Position numbers and translations under genes: made by a program. A DNA stretch of 64,000 bases from positions 602,762 through 666,761 of the forward strand of contig NZ_JADHDA010000001.1 of assembly GCF_015277735.1 (NCBI RefSeq), read 5' to 3'. The DNA comes from Psychrobacter sp. NG254 (GTDB lineage Bacteria; Pseudomonadota; Gammaproteobacteria; Pseudomonadales; Moraxellaceae). Below are positions 19,065 through 28,686 of the stretch, in pieces. Each line of letters starts with the position of its first letter. Within the stretch, counting starts at the first letter, position 1. The notes under the pieces are model-generated. The model worked only from the letters and a program-made list of their open reading frames with translations, made no database searches and was not told where the DNA came from.

Positions 19065-22000
19065 TTAGCTGTAATGGAAATGTAAGTTATCTTCACTTAC
19101 TAGCATTTTTAGCTGTTGTAAATTATCATCGTTTGGATAAACGCGCCAGTGCTCAGACAGTCCCACATTTGCGATGCCGTACATTTCATAGACGCTCAGG
19201 CCAAGCGGTAGACAGTTATCATTGATAGAGGCGTCGGTATTGCTCAAGGCATTGTTGGCATAATCTTGATTATTAGCGCTGCCATTGTCTAATGCCAGCA
19301 AGTCATTGCCATTTTCATCATATAAACTGCCGCCCATCGCAGGGTCGTAAGCGCCATTACCACTGTTGCTACCATTACCTTGCTCGTCTTGATCTTGGTT
19401 ATAAGCCAGACGCGGCTCAGGAATGATATCTGCCTGTGCTGACTTAAGCAATGGTTGTAGACGTGTGAGCAAATTAACATCACTACCGTGAACCTTGATA
19501 CTGATTTTTTTGAGCCAACGCAAGCGTGCATCAACCATGCTCATGGCACTATCTAGGCGTGCAAATAAACGCCCATCACGCTCACGGATGCTGCCTTTGA
19601 TGATGACGACCTCATCGATTTTCAACTGCTCTTTGACGCGATTGAAACGCTCAGCATAGCAGCTGACTTCTAGCCTCGATGTGCCGTCATCCAACGTAAT
19701 CACGTTACGATTGCCGAAGTTAGCGATATCTATAATGAGTCCTGAGAAGTAGCAGCTGCCGTTATAGCCCGTATCGGTTAATTTATCGAGGCGCGCGCCT
19801 GAGGTATAGCGTTTTAACTCATCCAAGTACTCATTGATTGGATGACCTGTTAAGTACAGTCCCAAGGTGTTCTTTTCTGCTTTTAGGCGATGCTTGTCAC
19901 CCCAGATTAGCTCTGGTGTCATGACGAGTGGCGGTGCGGCGACCACACCATCCATTTCACCAAACAAATCCATCATGCCTATTTCACGGTTTTGACGGTC
20001 TTGCTCAGCGGCCTGTACAGCGCTTGGCAATTGACTCATCAATGCACCGCGAATCTCATAAGCTTCGTCGGCTGGCAAGTCAGGTCGTAAGGTTGCGGCA
20101 AAGTCATCAAAACAGCCCGCACTGACCAATGCTTCAAGCGTGCGCTTATTGACCTTTTTGATATCAACACGGCGGCAGAAATCATATAAGTCTTTAAATG
20201 GCCCTTCTCGGCGACGTGCATCCACGATAGATTCTACCGCACCTTCACCCACGCCTTTGATTGCGCCAAGACCATAAATAATATTGGTCGGCGTGTCAGC
20301 GACGAAATGCCATTCACTACGATTCACTGATGGATTCACAACGGTTAAATCAAAGTTTTCACGGCAGTCATTGATAAAGAACACCACGTTGTCGGTGTTG
20401 TTCATATCAGAAGTTAAAACCGCTGCCATAAACTCAGCAGGGTAGTATTGTTTTAGATAAGCAGTCTGATACGCCAAGACACCATATGCCGCAGAATGCG
20501 AGCGGTTAAAACCGTAACCGGCGAACTTTTCCATCAGATCAAAAACGCCGCCTGAAGTGACTTCATCGATACCCTGTGCGGTGGCACCAGTGACAAAGAT
20601 ATCACGCTGTTTGGCCATCTCTTCAGGTTTTTTCTTACCCATGGCACGGCGTAGCATGTCAGCCCCGCCTAAGCTATAGCCTGCCATCACCTGTGAGATT
20701 TGCATGACCTGTTCTTGATAGACAATAACGCCGTTGGTGTTTTCTAGTATCGGCTCAAGATTGGGATGATCATAGATGACTTCTTCGCGACCATGTTTAC
20801 GGTCGATATACATCTCTACCATACCTGCATCGAGTGGACCGGGACGATACAGCGCACACATGGCGATGACGTCTTCGATGTTGGTCGGTTGCAATTTGGC
20901 GAGATACTTTTTCATACCCATACTTTCTAGCTGAAAGACGGCCGTGGTCTTAGCATCTTGCAGTAGCTTATAGGCTTTACTGTCATCAAGTGGCAAATCT
21001 TCTAAGACCAATGCTGGCACGTTTTCTTTCGCACGGCGCAAATTGATGTTTTCAACCGCTGCGTTAATCACCGTTAAGTTACGCAGACCCAAAAAGTCAA
21101 ACTTCACCAGTCCAACAGCCTCGACGTCGTCTTTATCAAACTGGCTGACACGGTGACCTTCATCATCACAATAAATGGCACTAAAGTCAGTGATCTTATA
21201 CGGAGCAATCAATACGCCACCGGCATGTTTACCGACATTTCGGCAGACACCTTCAAGCTTAATCGCCATCTCCCAAACTTCAATGGCATCTTCATAATCC
21301 ATATTATCAGGGTTAGAGATTAAGTCTTTTAGCTGCGGCTCTTGCTCAAGTGCTTGGCTTAAAGTAATGCCCGGTGTTTTTGGGATCAGTTTGGATATTT
21401 TATTGGCTAAAAAGTACGATTTACTTTGTACGCGCGCCACATCGCGCACGACCGCTTTTGCGGCCATGGTACCAAAGGTAATAATCTGCGAGACCGCATC
21501 ACGGCCATAGGTTTGCGCCACATAATCAATGACACGATCACGGCCTTCAATACAGAAGTCAATATCGAAATCGGGCATCGATACCCGCTCAGGGTTCAAG
21601 AAGCGCTCGAATAGTAGATCGTAATGAATCGGATCAAGGTCGGTAATGTTTAGCGCATAAGCGACCAGCGAGCCAGCACCGGAACCACGGCCTGGTCCAA
21701 CTGGCACGCCATTGGCTTTTGCCCAGCGGATAAAGTCCATAACGATGAGGAAGTAACCAGGGAAACCCATGGACAGGATGATGCCCAGCTCATATTCTAG
21801 ACGTTCATCGTATCTTTGACGAAAATCACCCCAGTGGTCAGTACGTGCTTCCACTGGAAATAACTTGTCTAGGCGCTGTTCAAGACCACGCTGCGACTCT
21901 GCACGAAAGAACGATTCGGTCGTCTCGCCCTCAGGGACAGGAAAGTCGGGCAATACATTAATACCCAGTGTCAAGGTCACATTACAACGAGTGGCCAAGC

Positions 22001-22769
22001 GCAAGGTATTATCAATGACCTGTGGAATATCAGCAAACAGTTGCTCCATTTGGTCTTGGGTTTTTAGGTACTGCTCATCGGAGTAGGTTTGCGGACGGCT
22101 TGAGTCTGCAAGCACATAGGAGCCTGCGATACAAACACGGGCTTCATGAGCATCAAAATCATCTTGTGCTAAGAAACGGACGTCGTTATGGGCAATGATG
22201 GGTATGCTGTATTTGGCCCCTGACTGAATAGCGGCTCTCATAAAGGCATCTTCGCCTGAGCGATTGGTGCGTTTGATGGCAAAATACAATCGATCATCGA
22301 ATTGTGCTTGCCATTCAGCGAGTAGCTCATCGGCTTTTTCTGGCATCGAGCCGACCAATGCTTGACCCACATCTGACTTTTCCGTCAACAGTATTATGAC
22401 ACCTGCTGCATGCTCTAGGATATGACTGCGCTTAATGACAGGCGTGCCGTGATTGACAGGATCAGCGCGACCTTCGGTAAACCCAAGCGATACGATACGG
22501 GTAATGTTTTGATAGCCTTCGTTATTCATCGCAAGTAAGGTGAGGCGCGTGTCTTCATTATCTACAATGACTTCGCTACCGATGATGGGCTTGATGCCAG
22601 CACCCAAGCAGGCACGATAAAACTTCACCGTGGCATATAAATTGGACAAATCGGTCAATGCCAACGCGCGCTGATTGTCAGCCGCAGCAGCTTTTACCAG
22701 CGGCTTAATACGCACGATAGAATCGGTGATGGAATATTCGCTGTGGATGCCAAGGTGTACAAATGCCAT
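19065..22769 (-). CDS. dnaE: DNA polymerase III alpha subunit
   Basis: A 1234-residue replicative polymerase subunit. The PHP domain opens the protein (FVHLGIHSEYSITDSIVRIK). The catalytic aspartates are in PDFDIDFC and in VKFDFLGLRNLTV. GRGSGAGSLVAYAL and the finger region SAAYGVLAYQTAYLKQYYPA are conserved. An OB fold follows (SGLIIDIANFGNRNVITLDD). The protein is about 70 residues longer than E. coli DnaE, mainly from a Gly/Asn/Asp-rich low-complexity segment near residues 1130-1180 (DEQGNGSNSGNGAYDPAMGG) ahead of the last C-terminal piece. It leads the minus-strand run dnaE-HPt-trmJ. Confidence 0.97.
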   Translation of the reverse strand: MAFVHLGIHSEYSITDSIVRIKPLVKAAAADNQRALALTDLSNLYATVKFYRACLGAGIKPIIGSEVIVDNEDTRLTLLAMNNEGYQNITRIVSLGFTEGRADPVNHGTPVIKRSHILEHAAGVIILLTEKSDVGQALVGSMPEKADELLAEWQAQFDDRLYFAIKRTNRSGEDAFMRAAIQSGAKYSIPIIAHNDVRFLAQDDFDAHEARVCIAGSYVLADSSRPQTYSDEQYLKTQDQMEQLFADIPQVIDNTLRLATRCNVTLTLGINVLPDFPVPEGETTESFFRAESQRGLEQRLDKLFPVEARTDHWGDFRQRYDERLEYELGIILSMGFPGYFLIVMDFIRWAKANGVPVGPGRGSGAGSLVAYALNITDLDPIHYDLLFERFLNPERVSMPDFDIDFCIEGRDRVIDYVAQTYGRDAVSQIITFGTMAAKAVVRDVARVQSKSYFLANKISKLIPKTPGITLSQALEQEPQLKDLISNPDNMDYEDAIEVWEMAIKLEGVCRNVGKHAGGVLIAPYKITDFSAIYCDDEGHRVSQFDKDDVEAVGLVKFDFLGLRNLTVINAAVENINLRRAKENVPALVLEDLPLDDSKAYKLLQDAKTTAVFQLESMGMKKYLAKLQPTNIEDVIAMCALYRPGPLDAGMVEMYIDRKHGREEVIYDHPNLEPILENTNGVIVYQEQVMQISQVMAGYSLGGADMLRRAMGKKKPEEMAKQRDIFVTGATAQGIDEVTSGGVFDLMEKFAGYGFNRSHSAAYGVLAYQTAYLKQYYPAEFMAAVLTSDMNNTDNVVFFINDCRENFDLTVVNPSVNRSEWHFVADTPTNIIYGLGAIKGVGEGAVESIVDARRREGPFKDLYDFCRRVDIKKVNKRTLEALVSAGCFDDFAATLRPDLPADEAYEIRGALMSQLPSAVQAAEQDRQNREIGMMDLFGEMDGVVAAPPLVMTPELIWGDKHRLKAEKNTLGLYLTGHPINEYLDELKRYTSGARLDKLTDTGYNGSCYFSGLIIDIANFGNRNVITLDDGTSRLEVSCYAERFNRVKEQLKIDEVVIIKGSIRERDGRLFARLDSAMSMVDARLRWLKKISIKVHGSDVNLLTRLQPLLKSAQADIIPEPRLAYNQDQDEQGNGSNSGNGAYDPAMGGSLYDENGNDLLALDNGSANNQDYANNALSNTDASINDNCLPLGLSVYEMYGIANVGLSEHWRVYPNDDNLQQLKMLVSEDNLHFHYS

Positions 22770-23106
22770 AGAAGACTCTTACTGGTACGATCAAAAAAAC
22801 AAGCTACCGATAATATAAATGATTTTTATCAAGCATTTATATTAAAACATAGAGGCAAATAATACCTCGATAGCCATCTTGATACGTTTTAAATGGGGTC
22901 GTCAATAATAGCATTATTTGCCGCAGACAGCCACTGATTCAAAGGGTTTAATCTGCGTGAGGGGATTCGTTTTTCTTATTTATTAATATGAAATTTTGCT
23001 ACGTTTTATCTCAATTATTGATAAAATAAACATTTGTTTTCAGAAATTGTCATAAGATGTCAATTCTACTATATTATTCACGCAATCAAAAAAAGATGAT
23101 AATACT
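22770..23106. other. AT-rich divergent intergenic region, dnaE / Mrr-like gene
   Basis: A 337-base AT-rich spacer before the solitary nuclease gene, which has only a weak ribosome site. It must also hold the dnaE promoter. I see no repeat, RNA gene or recognisable operator. Confidence 0.4.
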
Positions 23107-24237
23107 ATGAGTAATATTACTAAGCTGCCTGCATTTGGCGATATGCTAAACGCTGGAATACAAACTATAAAAAACTTGAGTACGCGAAACACTATCGGTC
23201 GCACTGTATTTTATAGAGAGTTTGAAAAACTAGCACAGATCGTGAGTGATCATAAAGATATTAATTATATAAGTAATCATGACATACGTCATGAGTGTCA
23301 TGATGGCTCTCCTTGCTATGACGAAATCATTGATTTGATTTTGCTGTGTTTATCAGCGATGGGCTTGGTTAAGGAGGATAAATTTAGTTTGGTCCCTAAT
23401 CTAAATCAGAATTTTGCTAACTTTATTACCTTTGATGAAAAAGTAACGCCTAAAAACATCATACGTTTAGACCCTTTCGGTAAAGTCTATTTTTGGTTAG
23501 CGGGTAATAACTTCGGTCAATATGTCGGTGAGGGCATACGAAATAATGACTATATTGCTAACTTTCAGCGCTTTGACAGTAAATCATTTTCTGATTTACA
23601 AAAAGTGAATACGGCAGCCTATGGTAAAAACGGTGATGCGCTGGTTAGTCATTTAATCGATGAAACTAAACGTCGAACTTCTATATTTATGAATAATTAT
23701 GCAGATGCTACAGTTGGCAGCGATTTTGTCAAAGTGACGCCTGACATGATTATGTCTCAACTTGAAAGCTTATCACCCTTACAGTTTGAGTGGTTTTGTT
23801 TGAAGTTAATTGAAAGGTCTCTGGAGATAGAAAGTCCTGAGAGTAATTTAACCTCTCGTCATACAGGACGATCTAACGATAATGGTATTGATGGACTGAT
23901 TATTCAGGATTTTCCTGATGGTGAGGTACATAATTATTATATTCAAGCCAAGCTTTATAGCACAGGTAATAATATTTCAAATGGCGATTTGAGAAATTTT
24001 GTAGGTGCTTATCCACCACAAAAAACCAATCATCATGGGATATTTATTACCACCACAAGCTTTACCAAGCCGGCACAAGACTATGCTAATTCGACTGATT
24101 CGCATAGCCTTATCCTAATTGATCAAATGAACTTGATTGAATTGATGATGCAACATAAGGTCGGTTTAAAAGAGGTAAATGCCAGACCGAAATTATTATT
24201 AGACAATGATTTCTTTGACAAGATAAAGTTGTATTAA
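23107..24237 (+). CDS. Mrr-like restriction endonuclease family protein
   Basis: A 376-residue protein. The C-terminal third carries a PD-(D/E)XK nuclease core of the Mrr_cat type: LSPLQFEWFCLKLIERSLEI, then NGIDGLIIQD with D262, then YYIQAKLYS with Q280-A-K282, then LRNFVGAYPP and HHGIFITTTSFTKPAQDYA. These are the expected helix, Asp, QxK and following strand of type IV restriction enzymes. The N-terminal 200 residues look like winged-helix or other DNA-reading domains (FYREFEKLAQIVSDHKDINY), but I do not recognise the family. There is no methylase or partner gene. Its AT-rich leader and isolated position between dnaE and ggt suggest horizontal gain. Confidence 0.72.
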   Translation: MSNITKLPAFGDMLNAGIQTIKNLSTRNTIGRTVFYREFEKLAQIVSDHKDINYISNHDIRHECHDGSPCYDEIIDLILLCLSAMGLVKEDKFSLVPNLNQNFANFITFDEKVTPKNIIRLDPFGKVYFWLAGNNFGQYVGEGIRNNDYIANFQRFDSKSFSDLQKVNTAAYGKNGDALVSHLIDETKRRTSIFMNNYADATVGSDFVKVTPDMIMSQLESLSPLQFEWFCLKLIERSLEIESPESNLTSRHTGRSNDNGIDGLIIQDFPDGEVHNYYIQAKLYSTGNNISNGDLRNFVGAYPPQKTNHHGIFITTTSFTKPAQDYANSTDSHSLILIDQMNLIELMMQHKVGLKEVNARPKLLLDNDFFDKIKLY

Positions 24238-24268
24238 GACAGCTCAATATGTACTTATTGAGCTGTCT
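24237..24268 (+). terminator. Hairpin at the stop codon of the Mrr-like gene
   Basis: AGACAGCTCAATA and TATTGAGCTGTCT form a perfect 13-base stem with a six-base loop beginning at the last base of the stop codon. The T-run after it is weak, so it may work together with the second hairpin at 24274. Confidence 0.6.
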
Positions 24269-24273
24269 CTGTA

Positions 24274-24314
24274 AAAGAGGCTCTATGCGTTATAGCAGCA
24301 CATAGAGCCTCTTT
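24274..24314. terminator. Bidirectional terminator between Mrr-like gene and ggt
   Basis: Arms AAAGAGGCTCTATG and CATAGAGCCTCTTT are perfect over 14 bases with a 13-base loop. It sits between convergent genes. On the plus strand TTTATAATT follows; on the minus strand the stem ends in TTTTAC. Confidence 0.75.
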
Positions 24315-24336
24315 ATAATTATAAGATATTAATCAC

Positions 24337-26286
24337 TCAATACCCAACCACTGCCGCATCAACAATACGAGGATCAGACGATCCATACACGCCATTTGGT
24401 GTCAGCATGATCGATTGCGTAGATCCCATCGCTGATTTTGGGCTGACGGTATGACCCATTGACTCGAGCTTTTTGACCGTATCAATATTAAGGGCTTTTT
24501 CAACTCTGATTTCATCAGGTAGCCATTGATCATGAATACGCGGCGCATGTGTTGCTTCAGCGATATTCATATCATGGTCTATGACGTTGGAGATAATCTG
24601 AGTGACAGTCGTGATGATACGGCTACCACCTGGGCTGCCCGTGACAATATAGGGCTTATTGTCTTTGAACACAAGCGTCGGACTCATAGACGACAGCGGG
24701 CGTTTATTGGCCTCCACAGCATTGGCCTCACCGCCTAATAATCCATAACCATTTGGTACACCAGGTTTGGCAGAAAAATCATCCATTTCATTGTTGAGTA
24801 AAATGCCTGTGCCGTCCGCAACGAGACCCGTACCATAAGAGAAGTTCAATGTATAAGTATTGGCTATGGCATTGCCGTCTTTATCAACGATAGAGAAATG
24901 CGTGGTCTGATCACTCTCGTATGGGAGTGGGTTATTGGCTTTGATAGTAGCTGCTGGCGTGGCTTTATTTGGATCAATCAACGTACGCAGTTTATCCGCA
25001 TAGGCTTGTGACGTTAAGCCGCTGGCAGGTACATCGATAAAGTCAGAATCACCTAAGTACTCAGCACGATCTGCATACGCTAACTGCATCGCTTCCGCCA
25101 TTAAATGGATGGTCTGTGCGCTGTTTTGTCCGTAGTCTTTGAGCGGATAGCCTTCTAAGATGTTTAGAATCTGGATGATGTGAATACCACCAGAGGAGGG
25201 CGGCGGCATAGAGACAATCTCATAGCCACGGTAGTCGCCTTTGACAGGTTCGCGAGCAATCGCTTCATAGTCGCTCAAATCCTGCATGCTCATGCTACCG
25301 CCTGCTTCATTAACCGCTTTGACCAGTTTTTGAGCGGTCTCACCCTTATAAAACCCATCAGCCCCTTGTATCGCAATCAGCTTTAGCGAACGGGCAAGCT
25401 CTGGCTGTTTTAGACGTTCACCCGGTTGATAGGCGCTGCCATCAGGTTTAAAAAATACTTTTTTGGTGCTTGGCCATTTCTGCAAACGATCGCTCAATGC
25501 GGTGAGTGATTCGGACAAGCCCGCCGTGACTTCTATGCCATTTTCTGCTAGTGAGATGGCTGGGGCCATGACTTGCCCGCGGCTCATGGTACCGTGATCC
25601 TCTAGTGCTTTTAGTAGCCCTGCTACTGTGCCCGGCACACCAACGGCTAAGCCATGATAGCGAGATAAATCGCTGACAGCATTGCCTTCTTTGTCAAGGT
25701 ACATATCGCGTGAGGCGCTACTTGGTGCTTTTTCACGGTAATCAAGCGCCACTGTTTTGCCTTGCTTGGCATCATAAATCATCATAAAACCGCCACCACC
25801 GATGTTACCAGCCCGCGGTAAGGTCACGGCTAGGGCAAAGCCCACTGCGACCCCAGCATCTACCGCATTACCACCGTCTTTTAGAATTTGTAAACCGATG
25901 TCAGATGCAAGCGCTTCTTGGGTCGCTACCATGCCGTTTTTTGCCCAGACTGGATGGTGAATGGCATCTTCAGAGTAAATAGCTTGGTCGCTATTGGCGT
26001 TGCTAGATGCGGTATTGAGGGTACTGGTTTTTGCCCGTGTGATGCGCTTGGTTTCAGACAGTACCGTTGGATTATCAGCCATGATGGCCAAATTTATAGC
26101 ACTGGTATTGATTGAAGTGGTATTAATCGTATTGTTATTTGTTGAGGATGTTGGTTCTAATGCCTGTGCAGAGACAGACAGTAGTAGTGTGCTAGTAATC
26201 AGCAATACGCTATATTTTAGTGATAATTTATTGTTAGGTTTAAGGTTATGAGTCGTGTCATGAGAGTGAGAAAATGGCTGAGACAT
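24337..26286 (-). CDS. ggt: Gamma-glutamyltransferase
   Basis: A 649-residue periplasmic enzyme that hydrolyses or transfers the gamma-glutamyl group of glutathione and related compounds. A signal peptide lies after a long polar start (YSVLLITSTLLLSVSAQALE). The large-subunit region has GGNAVDAGVAVGFALAVTLP and NIGGGGFMMIYD. Autocleavage would occur before the catalytic threonine in SDQTTHFSIVDKDGNAIANT. NNEMDDFS and PLSSMSPTLV are the substrate-binding small-subunit motifs. It is about 70 residues longer than E. coli Ggt because of the Ser/Thr/Asn-rich region between the signal peptide and the catalytic part. AAAGGAC precedes the ATG. Confidence 0.95.
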   Translation of the reverse strand: MSQPFSHSHDTTHNLKPNNKLSLKYSVLLITSTLLLSVSAQALEPTSSTNNNTINTTSINTSAINLAIMADNPTVLSETKRITRAKTSTLNTASSNANSDQAIYSEDAIHHPVWAKNGMVATQEALASDIGLQILKDGGNAVDAGVAVGFALAVTLPRAGNIGGGGFMMIYDAKQGKTVALDYREKAPSSASRDMYLDKEGNAVSDLSRYHGLAVGVPGTVAGLLKALEDHGTMSRGQVMAPAISLAENGIEVTAGLSESLTALSDRLQKWPSTKKVFFKPDGSAYQPGERLKQPELARSLKLIAIQGADGFYKGETAQKLVKAVNEAGGSMSMQDLSDYEAIAREPVKGDYRGYEIVSMPPPSSGGIHIIQILNILEGYPLKDYGQNSAQTIHLMAEAMQLAYADRAEYLGDSDFIDVPASGLTSQAYADKLRTLIDPNKATPAATIKANNPLPYESDQTTHFSIVDKDGNAIANTYTLNFSYGTGLVADGTGILLNNEMDDFSAKPGVPNGYGLLGGEANAVEANKRPLSSMSPTLVFKDNKPYIVTGSPGGSRIITTVTQIISNVIDHDMNIAEATHAPRIHDQWLPDEIRVEKALNIDTVKKLESMGHTVSPKSAMGSTQSIMLTPNGVYGSSDPRIVDAAVVGY

Positions 26287-26607
26287 CGCAAAGTCCTTTT
26301 TACGCGAGTGGAAATAGTAGGCTATCCGTTAAATAAGCTTAAATAGTAACGAAAATATAGAATAGTAGAAAGTTGTTTATTATCTTTTATTGTCCAGCTT
26401 GTTATAAGGCTTGGTCATGTGGGCTATATTTTTAAAATGAGGCCATTCCTAAGTACATTCATACTTTCATGCAGGCTAGGTTATTTATCAATGAAGTTTT
26501 TCTTTAAAAATTTGCGCTAGTATTACTAAAGTGTAAGCTCTTGTGATATAAATAACGGTACTAATGTACACTCGTTATCGACTGTCTATTTATACCAAGG
26601 GACTACT
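26287..26607. other. Divergent intergenic region, ggt / lipoprotein pair
   Basis: A 321-base spacer that carries both promoters. It is AT-rich. AAGGGACT precedes the ATG at 26608. No operator or repeat was recognised. Confidence 0.4.
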
Positions 26608-28632
26608 ATGCCATCAGACCATATGAATAACCGTAATCGACAACGCTACTCTGAGGTGGCGCATCATCACTCGTCTATCCATAACAATAATGGTCCTGTC
26701 TATCAGACGTGTAAATTGACTTCAATCGCCTTGCTAGTGGGCAGTGCATCGATTGTACTCGCAGGGTGTCAATCAAGCCCAGCTGTCTCGTCTAATGCGA
26801 GTGTATCTAGCACGCTCATTGACTTTAGTGTCGCAGATGCTGGGCAGAATCAACGTCAGGGCCGTGCTTTTACGGCCAGCCAAAACGCCCAAGCCGAGCG
26901 TTACGCGCAACTGTTTGATCAAGATAAATATCTCAGTACTGAAAACCAAGCCAAGTCGCATTTGCTGACAGCGATTCGTCAGCATTTAGCCACGGAGCAT
27001 GTGGCTGTCGCACAGGCGAATTATCAAGCAGTGCCATTTATCGACGCAGATAGTGTCGATGCAGGAGCGAGTAGCTTACTCAGAACGATTATAGAAACCT
27101 ATGCCTATCAGCCTGAAAGTGCTGATGCTGACGACTACAATGAGAGTGGCTCTAACGACAATGATGAGAGCGATAATAGTGACTATGATAATGGTAATTA
27201 TGATGAGAGTAACGCGGACGATGTCGAGAGAAGAGCAATCGCTGCGATATTGGCGGAAGCCGGTGAAAATGAGCCGGCAAGGGATAGCGATTATAATAGT
27301 GGCGCTAACGATGACACGATTTTAGATAAAGACGGTTACGATGTTGATGGCTATGATGAATATGGCTATGATCACGACGGCTATAATGAGTACGGCAACG
27401 AAAGAGAAGGCCGTGGTGGCCTGCTCTCAGGCATGAACCCCAAGACAATGGCCGCAAAATATGAAGCCATGCAACTGGCAAAACAGCGCGCTGAGACAGA
27501 GCCGAGCGCTACGGACAACCTATCAGCTTCCTCTACAGGCATGATTGGCAATATACTTGATATGTTCCACCGTACTCCTGAGCAAATAGCTGCATCCAAT
27601 GTTTATCAGTATGAGCATCTAACGTTCAATAGTGTCAGTCAATACCGTCCCAAGCAGCGCCAGCTACAAAGCGTCTATAGCTACGATTACGCCACACCAA
27701 CGATTAGCTCATCGATACAGATACCGTTGGCATTTGATTTTAACAACAGCAATGTCACCGTCGACCCATCGGCCATCATGCCAATTGTCGCGCTCGCTAA
27801 TCCTGAACACACGCCATTGCCTACGCAGATGGCCTCACATACCGTGAGATTTGGGCTGCCTGAAAGCATCACGGCGCAGTTACCGCCATCAGTGCTTTAC
27901 GATGCGGTACTCAATGCCATCCAAAGCAGCATGGCTGAGCTCGCGCCTGAGCATTTTAGCGCGGTAGATATTCGTGATGATGCGTTTGCCAAAGAAGTTG
28001 GTGCGACACGCGCGGTAAAAGTATATTTTGGCAGTCAGCAAAGCGGTGAGATGATCGGCAAGACGCTGAAATATGTGACGCAGTCACTGCAAGAGTATGT
28101 CGATGCTAATCCAAAACAATATCCTGATGGTGCTGTGCTAAAAGCCGCGCTTGCCAAGATACAGCTATACAATAAAGGCTATCAAAGCGCAGATGTGGGG
28201 TCGCTGTTACAACTTATCGAAGCGATCGGGCCTATCTCGTTTAATCAGATTAATTACTACTATTTAGATAGCTCCGATCGCCTACTTGCCAAGCAGCAGC
28301 GTGTCAATATCGGTGGTGACTTAATGGGGTCTACCACGACCATGCTCAATCAAGTGCGTTATGACAAAGCCAGTTTTAATCGCCATGCTTTAACGCTCCT
28401 ACTGACAGAGTCGTTTGGGTCTAATGCTGTGCCTCCTATCGATGGAAATGCGTGGATTGCAGAGCAACGCCAACAAAAAGACAGACTGCAAGCGGCACGT
28501 TATGTGCGTTACGACTATGAGGATGGCAGCTCAATAGATGATGATAGCAGTGACGAATATGACAGTAATCATAGCGCAGAGGTAGTCGACGAGAGCGATG
28601 TTGACGAGGCCAAAGATGCGGCTGAGCAATAG
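26608..28632 (+). CDS. Unknown acidic lipoprotein with GYDxDGY repeats
   Basis: A 674-residue protein of no family I recognise. After a 35-residue polar start, residues 36-54 form a lipoprotein signal (IALLVGSASIVLAGC, lipid-modified Cys54). Residues about 170-210 are extremely Asp/Asn/Ser/Glu-rich, and about 240-270 hold a tandem aromatic-acidic repeat (KDGYDVDGYDEYGYDHDGYN). A second acidic tail closes the protein (DDDSSDEYDSN). The 330-residue part between the repeat and the tail looks globular (TVRFGLPESITAQLPPSVLY). It lies 54 bases before another large lipoprotein gene with the same layout, so the two probably form an operon and act together in the envelope. Confidence 0.7.
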   Translation: MPSDHMNNRNRQRYSEVAHHHSSIHNNNGPVYQTCKLTSIALLVGSASIVLAGCQSSPAVSSNASVSSTLIDFSVADAGQNQRQGRAFTASQNAQAERYAQLFDQDKYLSTENQAKSHLLTAIRQHLATEHVAVAQANYQAVPFIDADSVDAGASSLLRTIIETYAYQPESADADDYNESGSNDNDESDNSDYDNGNYDESNADDVERRAIAAILAEAGENEPARDSDYNSGANDDTILDKDGYDVDGYDEYGYDHDGYNEYGNEREGRGGLLSGMNPKTMAAKYEAMQLAKQRAETEPSATDNLSASSTGMIGNILDMFHRTPEQIAASNVYQYEHLTFNSVSQYRPKQRQLQSVYSYDYATPTISSSIQIPLAFDFNNSNVTVDPSAIMPIVALANPEHTPLPTQMASHTVRFGLPESITAQLPPSVLYDAVLNAIQSSMAELAPEHFSAVDIRDDAFAKEVGATRAVKVYFGSQQSGEMIGKTLKYVTQSLQEYVDANPKQYPDGAVLKAALAKIQLYNKGYQSADVGSLLQLIEAIGPISFNQINYYYLDSSDRLLAKQQRVNIGGDLMGSTTTMLNQVRYDKASFNRHALTLLLTESFGSNAVPPIDGNAWIAEQRQQKDRLQAARYVRYDYEDGSSIDDDSSDEYDSNHSAEVVDESDVDEAKDAAEQ

Positions 28633-28686
28633 TTTTCAGTCGCATTATCTTGTCACATCTACGCTCATGTCTATTAAGGATAAAAA

